From Mucilaginibacter rubeus (lineage in GTDB: Bacteria > Bacteroidota > Bacteroidia > Sphingobacteriales > Sphingobacteriaceae), in the NCBI RefSeq assembly GCF_014643835.1, contig NZ_BMKD01000001.1, positions 1,426,001 to 1,490,000 on the forward strand: DNA of 64,000 bases. Reading direction: 5' to 3'. Of the stretch, positions 1-8,801 are shown piece by piece; the stretch's first letter is position 1; each line of letters starts with the position of its first letter. Made by a program: the position numbers and the translations under genes. The notes beneath the pieces are model-generated. The model was not told the origin of the DNA, ran no database searches, and worked only from the letters and a program-made list of their open reading frames with translations.

Positions 1-614
1 AGCCAGGAAAGCGCCTTGGTAATGAGGTATGGAACCCTGCGCTTATCTAACAGGTGGTAAATGTAAAGGCTGAAATAAGGTTTGCGCCATTTGCTGCTTA
101 GTTTTAATAATATGGATCGATCACTGCCGTCAACAAGCCTGTTAACTTGCTTTGTATAAACAACTGCACTTAAATAAGTTAAGGCGATTAAATATAGTAA
201 AATGCAAACCGGAAATAAATAATAATGATTGGAAAAACCCACACCCACAGCAATAAGTGCGTACAATATTACCGGCGATGATATAGCAGCCTGTACGCAA
301 AACCAGCTTTTTATTTGCTCCCCTTTGCTCAGGGCATTGCTGCTATAAAATAAAAAATGTTGGCCGGAGGCAAAGATTTGCCCGGATACGTAATGCCAGC
401 TTTTAACTGCATAAATAAACCAGCTTATAAACACCAGGATCATTACAACCGAACTGCTGTCCATAGCCAGCATCAGTGCTTTATGATAGCCTATTAAATA
501 TTGGGGAGGCACTACGCCAACCATTGCCAAAAATATAAATAACAAAATCCCGGCATGCACCCGGAAAAAACCGTTTGCAAAAATCTTTAACAATACCTTG
601 GTTAGCGATTTCAT
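1..614 (-). CDS. Membrane protein, probable ABC exporter permease (partial, runs off left edge)
   Basis: An open frame starts at an ATG at 614 on the minus strand and continues past the window edge, so only the first ~204 residues are visible. They are strongly hydrophobic, with segments at about residues 16-40 and 55-75 and a further pair around 115-160, and contain no soluble domain. The start codon shares one base with the stop of the ATPase gene upstream (TGATG), which implies translational coupling. I infer that it is the permease partner of that ATPase. The family cannot be named from the visible part, and the substrate is unknown. Confidence 0.7.
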   Translation of the reverse strand, partial: MKSLTKVLLKIFANGFFRVHAGILLFIFLAMVGVVPPQYLIGYHKALMLAMDSSSVVMILVFISWFIYAVKSWHYVSGQIFASGQHFLFYSSNALSKGEQIKSWFCVQAAISSPVILYALIAVGVGFSNHYYLFPVCILLYLIALTYLSAVVYTKQVNRLVDGSDRSILLKLSSKWRKPYFSLYIYHLLDKRRVPYLITKALSW

Positions 615-1249
615 CAGCTGATAAACTTTAAAGCTTGATCTTCGACGAGAAGTTCACCTGATACGGGTAATGAGCCATCCTCAAGTATTTGGTGCGATGA
701 CAGTAAAAAGCCAGTTCCCTCCTGCTCATACCTTTCCCTTATCCAACTATTTAATGTTGCCAACGAAGCCGTATCAATAGTGATCAAAGGCTCATCAAGC
801 AGGATTAATTTGGGCTTGCCCAAAAAGGCAAGTAGCAGGGAAAGCTTTTTCATCATGCCACTGCTGTAAGTGCCAACCGGGCGGTCAATGAAGCTTTGCA
901 TGCCCATGCTTTTAATATACTGCTCCTCCTGTCGCGCCGGCGCGCTTTTAGCAGCGATAAACAGGGCGATCATTTCTGAACCTGTTAAAAAATCGGGAAA
1001 TACGGGTTCGGCCTCGGCAAAGTTTACCAGCTTGCGGTAGGCCACCGGTTGCTTTTTTATGCTGATGCTTTCATCAAGCAAGATATCGCCATGAAACGCT
1101 AATATCCCGGCAATAGATTTTAGCAGGGTGCTTTTACCGGAACCATTTACCCCTTTTATCCAGTAAATACCGTGCTTCAATTGCAGGTTCTCAATTTTTA
1201 AGGCCGGATAATTACCGTATGATTTTGTAAAGTTTTGAAATTGCAACAT
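614..1249 (-). CDS. ABC transporter ATP-binding protein
   Basis: A 211-residue single nucleotide-binding domain. It has a Walker A (GVNGSGKST, about residues 34-42), a degenerate signature (YSSGMMKKLSL, around 128), a Walker B (LILLDEP, around 148) and a switch histidine in SSHQ. The length is that of a compact ATPase subunit of a two-gene exporter. Its stop overlaps the start of the downstream membrane protein by one base, so the two very likely form one transporter. The signature reads SSGM instead of SGGQ, as in several heme-exporter/CcmA-like and antibiotic-type ATPases, but this does not fix the substrate. Confidence 0.88.
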   Translation of the reverse strand: MLQFQNFTKSYGNYPALKIENLQLKHGIYWIKGVNGSGKSTLLKSIAGILAFHGDILLDESISIKKQPVAYRKLVNFAEAEPVFPDFLTGSEMIALFIAAKSAPARQEEQYIKSMGMQSFIDRPVGTYSSGMMKKLSLLLAFLGKPKLILLDEPLITIDTASLATLNSWIRERYEQEGTGFLLSSHQILEDGSLPVSGELLVEDQALKFIS

Positions 1250-1282
1250 CGTTGGTTTGATAACAAAATGAACCTGTTGTTA

Positions 1283-1314
1283 CACAAAAAAGAGAGGCCT
1301 GAATGTGCCTCTCT
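1283..1314 (-). terminator. Rho-independent terminator of ddl
   Basis: AGAGAGGC (1291-1298) and GCCTCTCT (1307-1314) form an 8-bp stem with an 8-base loop. Read on the minus strand it is followed by a run of T (plus-strand A-run 1284-1290). It lies just past the ddl stop and separates ddl from the ABC ATPase gene. Confidence 0.8.
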
Positions 1315-1362
1315 CACAATAAAATTAAAATAAATCCGAAACCGAAAATCTCAATTCCGAAA

Positions 1363-2352
1363 TTATAGCGCTGCTCCTTCAATTAGGGCGCTGTAAAACT
1401 CACCTACATCCATACCTGCCGCACGTACCTGTTGCGGAATCAAACTGGCGGCAGACTGACCTGGTGTGGTGTTGATCTCAATAAAATAAAAATCATTACT
1501 GCCTTCAAGCAAAATAAAGTCGATCCTGGCCATGCCGCGGCAGTTGAGGCGGGTATACACCTCGGTAACTATGCCGGCAATTTCTTTAACCTTTTCAGCC
1601 GAAAGGTCGGCGGGAGTTATTTCTTGTGTTACACCAGAAGTATATTTCGCCTCGTAATCAAAAAAATCTTTTGAGGTTATAATTTCTGTAGCAGGCAATA
1701 CCTTTATTTTACCGTGCAGGCGTGCTATACCAATGCTGAACTCGCGGCCTTTAATAAATTCTTCTACTAACACCTGGGCATCTTCCTGAAATGCCCTGTT
1801 CAATGCTTCCGGCAGGCCGGCTATGTTTTGAACCTTGCTCATACCCACGCTGCTGCCACCATTATTAGGTTTAACAAACAACGGAAATTTCAAATTAGCT
1901 GCTATTGTGGCAACGTCATGCACATCGCGCTCAAATAAACGCATGGAATGTGCGGTATGCAAGCCATGGATCCCGTGCACGATAGCTTTGGTATAAGCCT
2001 TGTTCATGGTAATGGCCGATGTTGTAGCGTCGCAGGTATTATAAGGGATGCCAAGCATATCAAAATAGCCCTGCAGCTTTCCATCCTCGCCGGGGCTGCC
2101 ATGAATGGTGATGAAGGCAAAGTCGAACTTTATTTTTTCCTGGTTAAGGGTGATGGTAAAATCATTCTTGTCAACATCGACTGTCGCGTCATCTGCTTCA
2201 AAAAACCACCTGTCGCGGGTAATTAATATAGTATAAACTTTATAGTTGCTGTTTGACGCCAGGTTAGCTGCGATATTTTTTGCGCTGTTAAGGGATACTT
2301 CATATTCGCCGGTAAAACCTCCGGCCAAAAGGGCAATATTTTTAAGACTCAT
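1363..2352 (-). CDS. ddl: D-alanine--D-alanine ligase
   Basis: A 329-residue ATP-grasp enzyme that joins two D-alanines for the peptidoglycan stem peptide in the cytoplasm. The N-terminus LLAGGFTGEYEVS is the Ddl glycine-rich motif. The central part holds the ATP-grasp fold (PLFVKPNNGGSSVGMSKV, around residues 156-173), and the C-terminal EINTTPGQS is the metal/substrate signature. The length is normal for Ddl. It is transcribed away from the PASTA/mltG run, so two divergent units of envelope function share the 2353-2606 spacer, and it ends at its own terminator. Confidence 0.95.
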   Translation of the reverse strand: MSLKNIALLAGGFTGEYEVSLNSAKNIAANLASNSNYKVYTILITRDRWFFEADDATVDVDKNDFTITLNQEKIKFDFAFITIHGSPGEDGKLQGYFDMLGIPYNTCDATTSAITMNKAYTKAIVHGIHGLHTAHSMRLFERDVHDVATIAANLKFPLFVKPNNGGSSVGMSKVQNIAGLPEALNRAFQEDAQVLVEEFIKGREFSIGIARLHGKIKVLPATEIITSKDFFDYEAKYTSGVTQEITPADLSAEKVKEIAGIVTEVYTRLNCRGMARIDFILLEGSNDFYFIEINTTPGQSAASLIPQQVRAAGMDVGEFYSALIEGAAL

Positions 2353-2360
2353 TTTATTTC

Positions 2361-2531
2361 GGATTTCGGATGTTCGATTTCGAATTTATTTCCAGGAGCA
2401 ACGAAAGCGACCTGATTTCGAAGTCGAAATTAGAATAAATATCATTGCAAATAATACTAAAGTTTAAATTTTGAGTTTAAAACTCCCAAAATTCTGCAAT
2501 AATTAATTCCGAAATCGAACATCCGAAATCC
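2361..2531. repeat. Perfect 22-bp inverted repeat flanking the ddl upstream region
   Basis: The arms 2361-2382 and 2510-2531 are exact reverse complements, made of short TTTCGGAT/TTCGATTTCG units, separated by about 127 bases of AT-rich sequence. Similar TCCGAAAT words lie just past the ddl stop near 1335-1360. It sits between ddl and the PASTA gene, so it may be a mobile palindromic repeat or affect mRNA structure; the role is unknown. Confidence 0.75.
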
Positions 2532-2563
2532 GACATCCTAACACCCATATCCAAAATAATTCC

Positions 2564-2571
2564 TATGTTTG
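2564..2571 (+). promoter_or_regulatory. Bacteroidota -7 box for the PASTA gene
   Basis: TATGTTTG matches TAnnTTTG and lies 35 bases before the ATG at 2607. No clear TTTG -33 box is found at the standard distance, so only the -7 element is supported. Confidence 0.4.
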
Positions 2572-2606
2572 ATACTTAATTAAAAGGTTTACCCTTACGT
2601 ATACTG

Positions 2607-3401
2607 ATGAGCAAATTTGGGGCTTACTTAAAATCAAAATCATTCCGGAATAACTTATTAATGGCTATTGTAACCGTGATAGCCGTTGTTTTAATAGCTT
2701 TTTTTAGCCTTGGTTATTATACCCGTCATGGTTCGGGCATACCCGTACCAAAGCTTAAAGGCCTTTCCATTGATAAAGCTATGGATATTTTAAAAGAGCA
2801 GGGATTCGGCTATAAAATAGATTCTGTGTATGTACAGGACGTGGCCCCCGGTACTATCGTTGAACAAGACCCAGATCCCGGGACCAACGTTAAAGAAAGC
2901 CGGGTAATTTACCTTACCATGGTAACCCTGCAGGCGCCAAACGTAGCCTTGCCCGATCTTGAACAAAGCAATTATCGCGAAGCGATAGCTACCATATCAA
3001 ATTATGGCTTAAAACTGGGCGATACAACGTACCGTTCGGATATTGCCCGCGACCGGATCCTGGAGGTACGTTTTGGCGGACAAGTGATAAAACCAGGTAC
3101 CAAGATCCCCAAAGGCTCAAGGATAGATTTGGTTTTGGGCGATGGTGAGGGTGCAAGCGAAGTGGAAATACCCGAACTGGTAAATCTTGACCTTGATGCC
3201 GCCCGATTTGCTATAAAAGGCGCCGGCTTAACTGTTGGGATCATTACTTACCAGGGTACTATTACCGATTCGACTAATGTTGTTGTTGTTTCGCAATACC
3301 CGATGAAGACCGATTCATTAAGCAAAACAAGTATTGGCACGCGTATAAATCTTACTGTTTCACAAGGTACCAAAACCGATGCAGCTCCACCGGCAAATTA
3401 A
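2607..3401 (+). CDS. PASTA domain-containing membrane-anchored protein
   Basis: 264 residues. A short cytoplasmic N-terminus is followed by one membrane segment (about residues 17-38) and three consecutive PASTA modules (about 46-106, 112-180, 186-256), each opening with a P-x-(L/V) strand and ending in an ILT/INLTV-like strand. PASTA modules bind muropeptides or beta-lactam-like ligands in the periplasm. Here there is no kinase or transpeptidase domain, so it is a stand-alone PASTA protein. Its neighbours ddl (divergent) and mltG support a peptidoglycan role. The 3' end overlaps the rhodanese gene by 23 bases. Confidence 0.88.
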   Translation: MSKFGAYLKSKSFRNNLLMAIVTVIAVVLIAFFSLGYYTRHGSGIPVPKLKGLSIDKAMDILKEQGFGYKIDSVYVQDVAPGTIVEQDPDPGTNVKESRVIYLTMVTLQAPNVALPDLEQSNYREAIATISNYGLKLGDTTYRSDIARDRILEVRFGGQVIKPGTKIPKGSRIDLVLGDGEGASEVEIPELVNLDLDAARFAIKGAGLTVGIITYQGTITDSTNVVVVSQYPMKTDSLSKTSIGTRINLTVSQGTKTDAAPPAN

Positions 3402-3687
3402 AGCTTCCGAACTGATTGAGCGTTTAAGCAAAGGTGAAAGCCTTAACCTGCTCGACGTGCGCGAGGTTATTGAATTCCATACTTATAATATAGGCGGTGA
3501 TAATATCCCCCTTTCAAATTTGGAGAATGCGCTTAACAGTTTACCCTACAACAAAACAGATGAGATAATCGTTATGTGCAAAATTGGTTTAAGGAGCGAA
3601 ACTGCACAAAACATATTGAAGCGGTATGGCTATAACAACGTTCGTAACTTGAGCGGCGGATTAGTTGCCATTCAAAGATTAAAATAA
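3379..3687 (+). CDS. Rhodanese-like domain protein
   Basis: 102 residues, a single rhodanese fold. LLDVRE (about residues 25-30) is the CH2A-type motif and MCKIGLRS carries the putative persulfide cysteine at residue 67, so the active loop is C-K-I-G-L-R. Small single-domain rhodaneses act as sulfur carriers in the cytoplasm; the partner is unknown. The start at 3379 lies inside the end of the PASTA gene (23-base overlap in another frame). That fits the family N-terminus and implies coupled translation. Confidence 0.85.
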   Translation: MQLHRQIKASELIERLSKGESLNLLDVREVIEFHTYNIGGDNIPLSNLENALNSLPYNKTDEIIVMCKIGLRSETAQNILKRYGYNNVRNLSGGLVAIQRLK

Positions 3688-3715
3688 ATACAACAAACAC
3701 CATCTATTCAATATC

Positions 3716-4768
3716 ATGACCGCGGAAAAACAAGGATCAGGCATACTGAAAAAATTTATCATAGCGCTGGTAATCATTATCGTTGTGCTTTTAGGCTTTA
3801 CAGGTTTCAATTATTACCTCAAATACTTTGGACCTAACGTTACGGATAAACAGGAGTACTTATACATTCACACCGGCGCAACATTTGGCGATGTTTTTAA
3901 AACAATACAAGATGAGGGCATTGTGAAAGATACTGCTTCATTTGGCTGGGCTGCCCGTAATATGAATTATATTACCCGTGTAAAACCAGGTAAATATCGC
4001 CTGCATGAAGGCATGGGGAACCGCAAGCTCATCAATATGCTGGCCTCAGGTACACAAGAGCCTGTTAAAGTTGAATTTCACGGATTGCGACTTAAAGAAC
4101 AGTTTGCGGGATTTATCTCGAAAAAGATTGAACCGGATTCAATGGCGATTATTCGGCTGCTTGATTCGGCGAGTTTTGTAAGTAAATATGGTTTTACTAC
4201 CGATAACGTTTATACCGTGATCATGCCCGACTCATACCAGATGTACTGGAATACGAGCCCGGAAAAGTTCTTTAAACGAATGTACGACCACTATCAGGCT
4301 TTTTGGACACCTGAACGTAAACAACTGGCTGCTGCAATAAACTTAACCCCTCAGGAAGTATCTGTCCTGGCATCAATAGTTGATGCTGAAGCGCTGCATG
4401 ATGATGAAATGCCCGCCGTAGCAGGTTTATACCTTAATCGTCTTAAAAAAGGAATGAAACTGGAGGCCGACCCTACCGTGATCTTCGCGCTGAACGATTT
4501 TACTATAAAACGTGTGCTTACCCGCTACCTTTCATATAACTCGCCATATAATACTTACCTGCATACAGGTTTACCTCCGGGGCCTATCATGATGCCATCG
4601 GTTAATGCGGTGAAAGCAGTGTTAAACTATCAAAAGAGCGACTATATTTATATGTGCGCCAAAGCTGATTTTTCCGGCTACCATGCCTTTGCCACCAACG
4701 TGGCGGACCATTTGGTTAATGCGCATAAATTTCAGCAAGCCCTTAATGATCGTAACATCCGAAGGTAA
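3716..4768 (+). CDS. mltG: Endolytic murein transglycosylase MltG
   Basis: 350 residues of YceG/MltG type. There is one N-terminal membrane anchor (about residues 12-33), a LysM-like region, and the catalytic domain with ASIVDAEA, GLYLNRLKKGMKLEADPTVIFAL and SPYNTYLHTGLPPGPI. The enzyme cleaves nascent glycan strands at the inner membrane and so sets chain length. In the usual ExxE-like motif the first acidic residue is Asp223 and Glu225 is kept. The stop overlaps the thioesterase start (TAATG), so the two are translationally coupled. Confidence 0.94.
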   Translation: MTAEKQGSGILKKFIIALVIIIVVLLGFTGFNYYLKYFGPNVTDKQEYLYIHTGATFGDVFKTIQDEGIVKDTASFGWAARNMNYITRVKPGKYRLHEGMGNRKLINMLASGTQEPVKVEFHGLRLKEQFAGFISKKIEPDSMAIIRLLDSASFVSKYGFTTDNVYTVIMPDSYQMYWNTSPEKFFKRMYDHYQAFWTPERKQLAAAINLTPQEVSVLASIVDAEALHDDEMPAVAGLYLNRLKKGMKLEADPTVIFALNDFTIKRVLTRYLSYNSPYNTYLHTGLPPGPIMMPSVNAVKAVLNYQKSDYIYMCAKADFSGYHAFATNVADHLVNAHKFQQALNDRNIRR

Positions 4769-5175
4769 TGTTTGAGCACACTACTAAAATACGGGTGCGC
4801 TATGGCGAAACCGACCAGATGGGCTATATGTATTACGGTAACTACGCCGAATTTTATGAAGTAGGCCGCGTGGAGATGCTTCGCAGTCTTGGCCTTACTT
4901 ATAAAGGCATGGAAGAATCGGGCATTATGATGCCTGTGCTCGAGCTTCATTGCAAATACCTGAAGCCGGCTTTATATGACGAGGAAATCAGCATCAGGGT
5001 GATCATGGATAAGCTGCCAGGCATCCGCATCCATTTCAGGTACGAACTTACAAACCCAAAAGGTGAACTTATTAATACCGGCGAAACGCTGCTCGTATTC
5101 ATTAACATGAAAAACAGTCGCCCATGCCTGCCACCGCAGGATTTTACCGATAGATTAATGCCCTTTTTTAAGTAA
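4768..5175 (+). CDS. Acyl-CoA thioesterase, 4HBT/YbgC type
   Basis: 135 residues, one hotdog fold. The N-terminal RVRYGETDQMGYMYYGNYAEFYE holds the YbgC-type active motif with the catalytic aspartate in TDQMG. It would hydrolyse short acyl-CoA or acyl-ACP thioesters in the cytoplasm. The start shares one base with the mltG stop, and YihY follows 11 bases later, so it belongs to the envelope run. The substrate cannot be read from sequence. Confidence 0.9.
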   Translation: MFEHTTKIRVRYGETDQMGYMYYGNYAEFYEVGRVEMLRSLGLTYKGMEESGIMMPVLELHCKYLKPALYDEEISIRVIMDKLPGIRIHFRYELTNPKGELINTGETLLVFINMKNSRPCLPPQDFTDRLMPFFK

Positions 5176-5186
5176 ATTTGGTGTAA

Positions 5187-6167
5187 ATGAAATGGCTGCA
5201 CCGCTTTTTAATCCGGTTTACGTTTTACAGGTACATCATCGAGTGGACGAAGTCTGTCATTATTCCGGGTTTCAGGCCATTGCCTCTTTATACAGTTATA
5301 GACTTTTTTGTAAAAGAGATCACCAATAACTCGCTTATTAACCGGGCATATGCTTTAGCCTATAGCTTTATGCTCGCCGTTTTTCCGGCTACTATTTTTT
5401 TGTTCACGCTTATCCCCTACGTGCCCATAAAACATTTTAAAGGCAACCTTATGATGGTGCTGGCCTCTGTAATGCCTACAAATGCCTATATGGCGTTCAG
5501 AGAAACCCTTTTCGATATCGTAAGTAATCAAAACGGCAAGCTCCTTTCCTTCGGTTTCCTGACAACCTTGTATTTTGCTACGAATGGCGTTATCAATCTC
5601 ATGAAAGCCTTTAATAAATCCTCATTAATTGAGGATAAACGGAGCTGGCTTAAAAGGCGCCTGGTAGCCACAGGAATTACTGTAGCTATAAGCTTCGCGT
5701 TATTACTGGCCATTTCCATACTCATCCTTGGTCAATCCATTATCCGGTTCATCCAATCGCATGTGGCGTCTGAAAATCATTTTTGGGTTTACCCTGTGAT
5801 GCTGTTCAGATGGGTGATTATTGTGGTGATCATTTTTGTAACCATAGGGTGCTTATACCGTTACGCTCCTGCACATAAAAAGAAATGGAATTTTATTAAT
5901 CCTGGCTCCATACTGGCTACAGCACTGGCAGTTTTAACCTCACTGGGCTTTTCCTATTATATCAACAATTTCTCGTCGTACAATAAAGTTTACGGCTCGA
6001 TAGGTACGCTCATCGTTGTGATGATCTGGATGTATATAAACTCATTAATTTTGATAATCGGGTTCGAATTAAACGCGTCCGTAGAGCTTTCCAAGCGTAC
6101 AATTCGCATTGTAAAACCCAGATTTAACACTTTTCGGGCAAAAAAAACCGACCAGTCAAAAAATTAA
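5187..6167 (+). CDS. YihY/BrkB family inner membrane protein
   Basis: 326 residues with about six membrane segments and the typical YihY features: ITNNSLINRAYALAYSFMLAVFPATIFLFTL near residues 45-75, and a C-terminal GSIGTLIVVMIWMYINSLILIIGFELNA. This family is widespread and its function is not settled (once misnamed ribonuclease BN). It is the last gene of the run that starts with the PASTA gene, and AT-rich sequence follows before the tRNA-Ser promoter. Confidence 0.9.
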   Translation: MKWLHRFLIRFTFYRYIIEWTKSVIIPGFRPLPLYTVIDFFVKEITNNSLINRAYALAYSFMLAVFPATIFLFTLIPYVPIKHFKGNLMMVLASVMPTNAYMAFRETLFDIVSNQNGKLLSFGFLTTLYFATNGVINLMKAFNKSSLIEDKRSWLKRRLVATGITVAISFALLLAISILILGQSIIRFIQSHVASENHFWVYPVMLFRWVIIVVIIFVTIGCLYRYAPAHKKKWNFINPGSILATALAVLTSLGFSYYINNFSSYNKVYGSIGTLIVVMIWMYINSLILIIGFELNASVELSKRTIRIVKPRFNTFRAKKTDQSKN

Positions 6168-6229
6168 CTTATTATTAATCAATAGTTTATATAGATTATT
6201 TAATTAAATAAAAAAAAGTGAAATTCAAA

Positions 6230-6260
6230 TTTGGCAATTCGCCCCGGATTTGTACTTTTG
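6230..6260 (+). promoter_or_regulatory. Consensus Bacteroidota promoter of tRNA-Ser
   Basis: TTTG (6230-6233), 19 bases, then TACTTTTG (6253-6260) matches the Bacteroidota primary sigma consensus TTTG-N19-TAnnTTTG exactly. The mature tRNA begins 6 bases after the -7 box. Confidence 0.85.
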
Positions 6261-6265
6261 TCCCC

Positions 6266-6355
6266 GGAGAGTTGGCAGAGTGGTCGATTGCGGCAGTCTT
6301 GAAAACTGTTGAACTGTGAAAGGTTCCTGGGGTTCGAATCCCTAACTCTCCGCCA
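6266..6355 (+). tRNA. tRNA-Ser(UGA)
   Basis: A 90-base class II tRNA with a long variable arm. The acceptor GGAGAGT pairs with ACTCTCC (6345-6351), followed by discriminator G and encoded CCA (6353-6355). The anticodon loop CTTGAAA gives TGA at 6300-6302. The T-arm has GGTTCGAATCC. Confidence 0.96.
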
Positions 6356-6362
6356 AGTATCT

Positions 6363-6395
6363 AAGCCCTGAAATAGCTGATTTCGGGGCTTTTTC
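6363..6395 (+). terminator. Terminator of tRNA-Ser
   Basis: AAGCCCTGAAAT and ATTTCGGGGCTT form a stem with one G-T pair around a short loop, followed by TTTTT. It begins 8 bases after the tRNA CCA. Confidence 0.88.
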
Positions 6396-6503
6396 TTATA
6401 CTAGAATAGCCACTCTTACCTGAACAAAATGGTTGATGTGACCAAAGTAAGTGCATCCGTTTGGGTTTGAAAAGACAGCCAATGCATTTGGAAAGCTTCC
6501 TGT

Positions 6504-7293
6504 TTACCGCACCGCTATAATCACACGTTGATAGCTGGTAAGAGACAGTGTGCCGTTATCCGTTGCCTGAAAAACAATGTGAATTGTTTGGCCAGAAACA
6601 GCGTCTTTAGGTACCCTGATTTGTGTTTGCCTGGCTTCGGGGTTTAATATCGACACTTTTCCCTGATAAGTTCCTTGTTGAAATTGCACCAGCTAACAGA
6701 AACCAGATTTCCGTCAGGATCAGAAACGGCTCCGTACAGTCTGATCGTTTCGCCGGCTGTTGCCCTGACATTTAATGGACCTTCTATTTTGGCAACTGGC
6801 TCGTGATTTGCCAGTGCATATATTGGCGTTACCGACCGTTTAATCCGGGCAGCAAAATCCCGCTGAGCGGCAGGAAAAAAGTCAGGGTACGTATTATTTC
6901 GATCTTTCGGCACAGCGAGTGAAGCTGCCATAGCCTGGGATGACGTATCACTATTCTGGAAGAAGGCGTTTTTACCTTTAGGATCAATAAATCCGGTGCC
7001 GCCCCAGCCTCCATAAGTACCTTTTTCTTATGCACGTAATCCATTGTCAAGCATGTTCATAAACGTTGGGTCGTCGCCCTCCCCTAACCATGAACCTTTT
7101 TCCTGAACAGGCATCCATACAATATAACCCATTTTCTTCAACTCGTCGTTAGTATGTCCGCTGAGACCAAAATAGTCCATGATGTCGCCTTTTACCATTT
7201 ATTTTCCATCGCCCATACTCTGTACAGGGCTCCCAATGGCCCCCTGTCTGATATATTTTCCTTCATCCAGGATACTGTCATATAAACGGAATC
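6504..7293 (-). pseudogene. Decayed DUF1593 (nucleoside hydrolase-like/Sde182-type) gene remnant
   Basis: Pieces of one protein lie in order on the minus strand but in different frames. From 7293 leftwards there is a piece with GPLGALYRVW, then MVKGDIMDYFGLSG, then GSWLGEGDDPTFMNMLDNGLRA (7045-7110), then a glycine-rich stretch leading to QAMAASLAVPKD, and finally the C-terminal beta domain (SDPDGN, VPKDAVSGQTIHIVFQ, LTSYQRVIIAVR) ending at 6504. These are hallmarks of DUF1593 proteins, which are secreted nucleoside hydrolase-like, sugar-binding enzymes. A TAA interrupts the reading near 7199-7201, and several single-base shifts are needed, including one near 6690. The N-terminal half of the family is missing, so it is a dead fragment. 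Confidence 0.75.
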
Positions 7294-7581
7294 CTATGAA
7301 GTCGCATTTAGCTGAGCGCCATATCCATAGTTCGGTCCGCCTTTAAACTCACGGTATTCAAAAACCCTTCGCTGTAACAACGCCATTTTGAACGGTGATC
7401 TCGGTTTCGGAGCCATAACCAAAAACTGAACCGTTATTAGCGGTATAGTATATGAATTTTTACTTTCAGTCTTAAAGTTTTGCCATACTTTATAGCTTTT
7501 GTCATAAGCGGTATCATTGGCATCTTTTTTACAGGCAGATAGCCCAATAATAACAAACAGGAAGATAAAGCACGTTTTCAT
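7294..7581 (-). pseudogene. Frameshifted lipoprotein remnant
   Basis: The ORF starts with a good lipoprotein signal (lipobox LSAC, Cys17, followed by KKD). After about residue 46 the reading frame looks shifted. An alternative frame between about 7380 and 7440 reads GSVFGYGSETEITVQNGVV, a plausible beta-rich sequence like small DUF6174-type lipoproteins, before the first frame resumes with VFEYREFKGG. The simplest reading is two compensating frameshifts in an old lipoprotein gene, now abutting the DUF1593 fragment. The family name is tentative. Confidence 0.5.
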
Positions 7582-7680
7582 GCGGTTTGGTTTTTAAACC
7601 TATTCGGCAAAAAATATAAAAACGCTACAGCTAATAACAAATATTCTTGTTTATTTTGGGCGATATCATAATACAATACC

Positions 7681-8796
7681 ATGAAAACTGAAACTATAGC
7701 GATACATGCCGGCAACCATGTTGATGAAGCAACAAGGGCCGTTATACAACCCATTATTATGTCAACCACTTTTGAGCGCGGTGAGGACGGCGGTTTTCCG
7801 GCAGGTTATATTTACAGTCGCTCATCGAACCCCAATCGTCACGCACTGGAGCATGTGCTGGCAAAGTTAGAGGGAGGTGTTGAAGCAGCTTGCTTTTCAT
7901 CAGGTAATGCGGCCGGGATGTCGGTATTTCAATCATTGGAGCCGGGCACCCATATAATTGCGCCGGATGATATGTATCATGGCTTACGTAATCAGCTTAA
8001 AACCCTTTTTGCCGGGATCCTTACCTTCGATTTTATTGATGTAAACGATACCGGGGTTTTACAACAGCACATCAAGCCCGAAACAGGTTTGATCTGGATT
8101 GAAACACCTTCAAACCCCCTGCTTAAAATAACCGATATTAAAAAGGTGGTTGCTATTGCCAAAGCAAAGGGCATTAAAGTTTTGTGCGATAATACATTTG
8201 CCACCCCTATGTGCCAGCGACCACTTGAGCTGGGCGCGGATATGGTTATGCACTCAGCCACCAAATATTTTGGCGGACATAGCGACCTGATGGGCGGCGT
8301 GTTGATCACGGCCGAAAAGAATGATTGGTGGACAAAAATCCGCCAGGTGCAGGAAATGGGTGGCGCAATCCCCTCGCCTATGGATTGTTATTACTTGGTA
8401 CGCAGTATTAAAACTTTACCATACCGTGTAAAAGGCCACGTACAAAACGCGCAAATGCTTGCCGAATATCTTGAACAGCACCCTCATGTTGAACAGGTAA
8501 TGTACCCCGGTTTGCCCTCGCACCCGCAGCATGAGATAGCTAAAGATCAGATGCTGGCTTTTGGTGGCATGTTATCTTTTACTATTAAGGGCGATGAGAA
8601 CGACACGCATAACATCATCAATAAACTTAAACTATTTATCAAAGCTACCAGCCTTGGTGGTGTTGAAAGCCTAATAGAACACCGCGCTACTGTTGAAGGG
8701 CCGGATACCAAAACACCACGAAACCTGCTAAGGGTTTCGGTTGGGCTGGAACATATTGATGATTTGATTGCCGATATGAAGCAGGCTTTGGCTTAG
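7681..8796 (+). CDS. Trans-sulfuration PLP enzyme, cystathionine gamma-synthase-like
   Basis: 371 residues, Cys/Met metabolism PLP fold. The PLP lysine is Lys195 in HSATKYFGGHSD. YSRSSNPNRHALE supplies the phosphate-binding Tyr/Arg, and VSVGLEHIDDLIADMKQAL is the usual C-terminus. It would convert an activated homoserine plus cysteine to cystathionine, or cleave cystathionine; sequence alone does not separate MetB from MetC/gamma-lyase. It lies just upstream of the SAM-controlled metY operon but outside it, separated by an inverted repeat and a separate promoter region. Confidence 0.88.
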   Translation: MKTETIAIHAGNHVDEATRAVIQPIIMSTTFERGEDGGFPAGYIYSRSSNPNRHALEHVLAKLEGGVEAACFSSGNAAGMSVFQSLEPGTHIIAPDDMYHGLRNQLKTLFAGILTFDFIDVNDTGVLQQHIKPETGLIWIETPSNPLLKITDIKKVVAIAKAKGIKVLCDNTFATPMCQRPLELGADMVMHSATKYFGGHSDLMGGVLITAEKNDWWTKIRQVQEMGGAIPSPMDCYYLVRSIKTLPYRVKGHVQNAQMLAEYLEQHPHVEQVMYPGLPSHPQHEIAKDQMLAFGGMLSFTIKGDENDTHNIINKLKLFIKATSLGGVESLIEHRATVEGPDTKTPRNLLRVSVGLEHIDDLIADMKQALA

Positions 8797-8801
8797 GCCT
8801 T

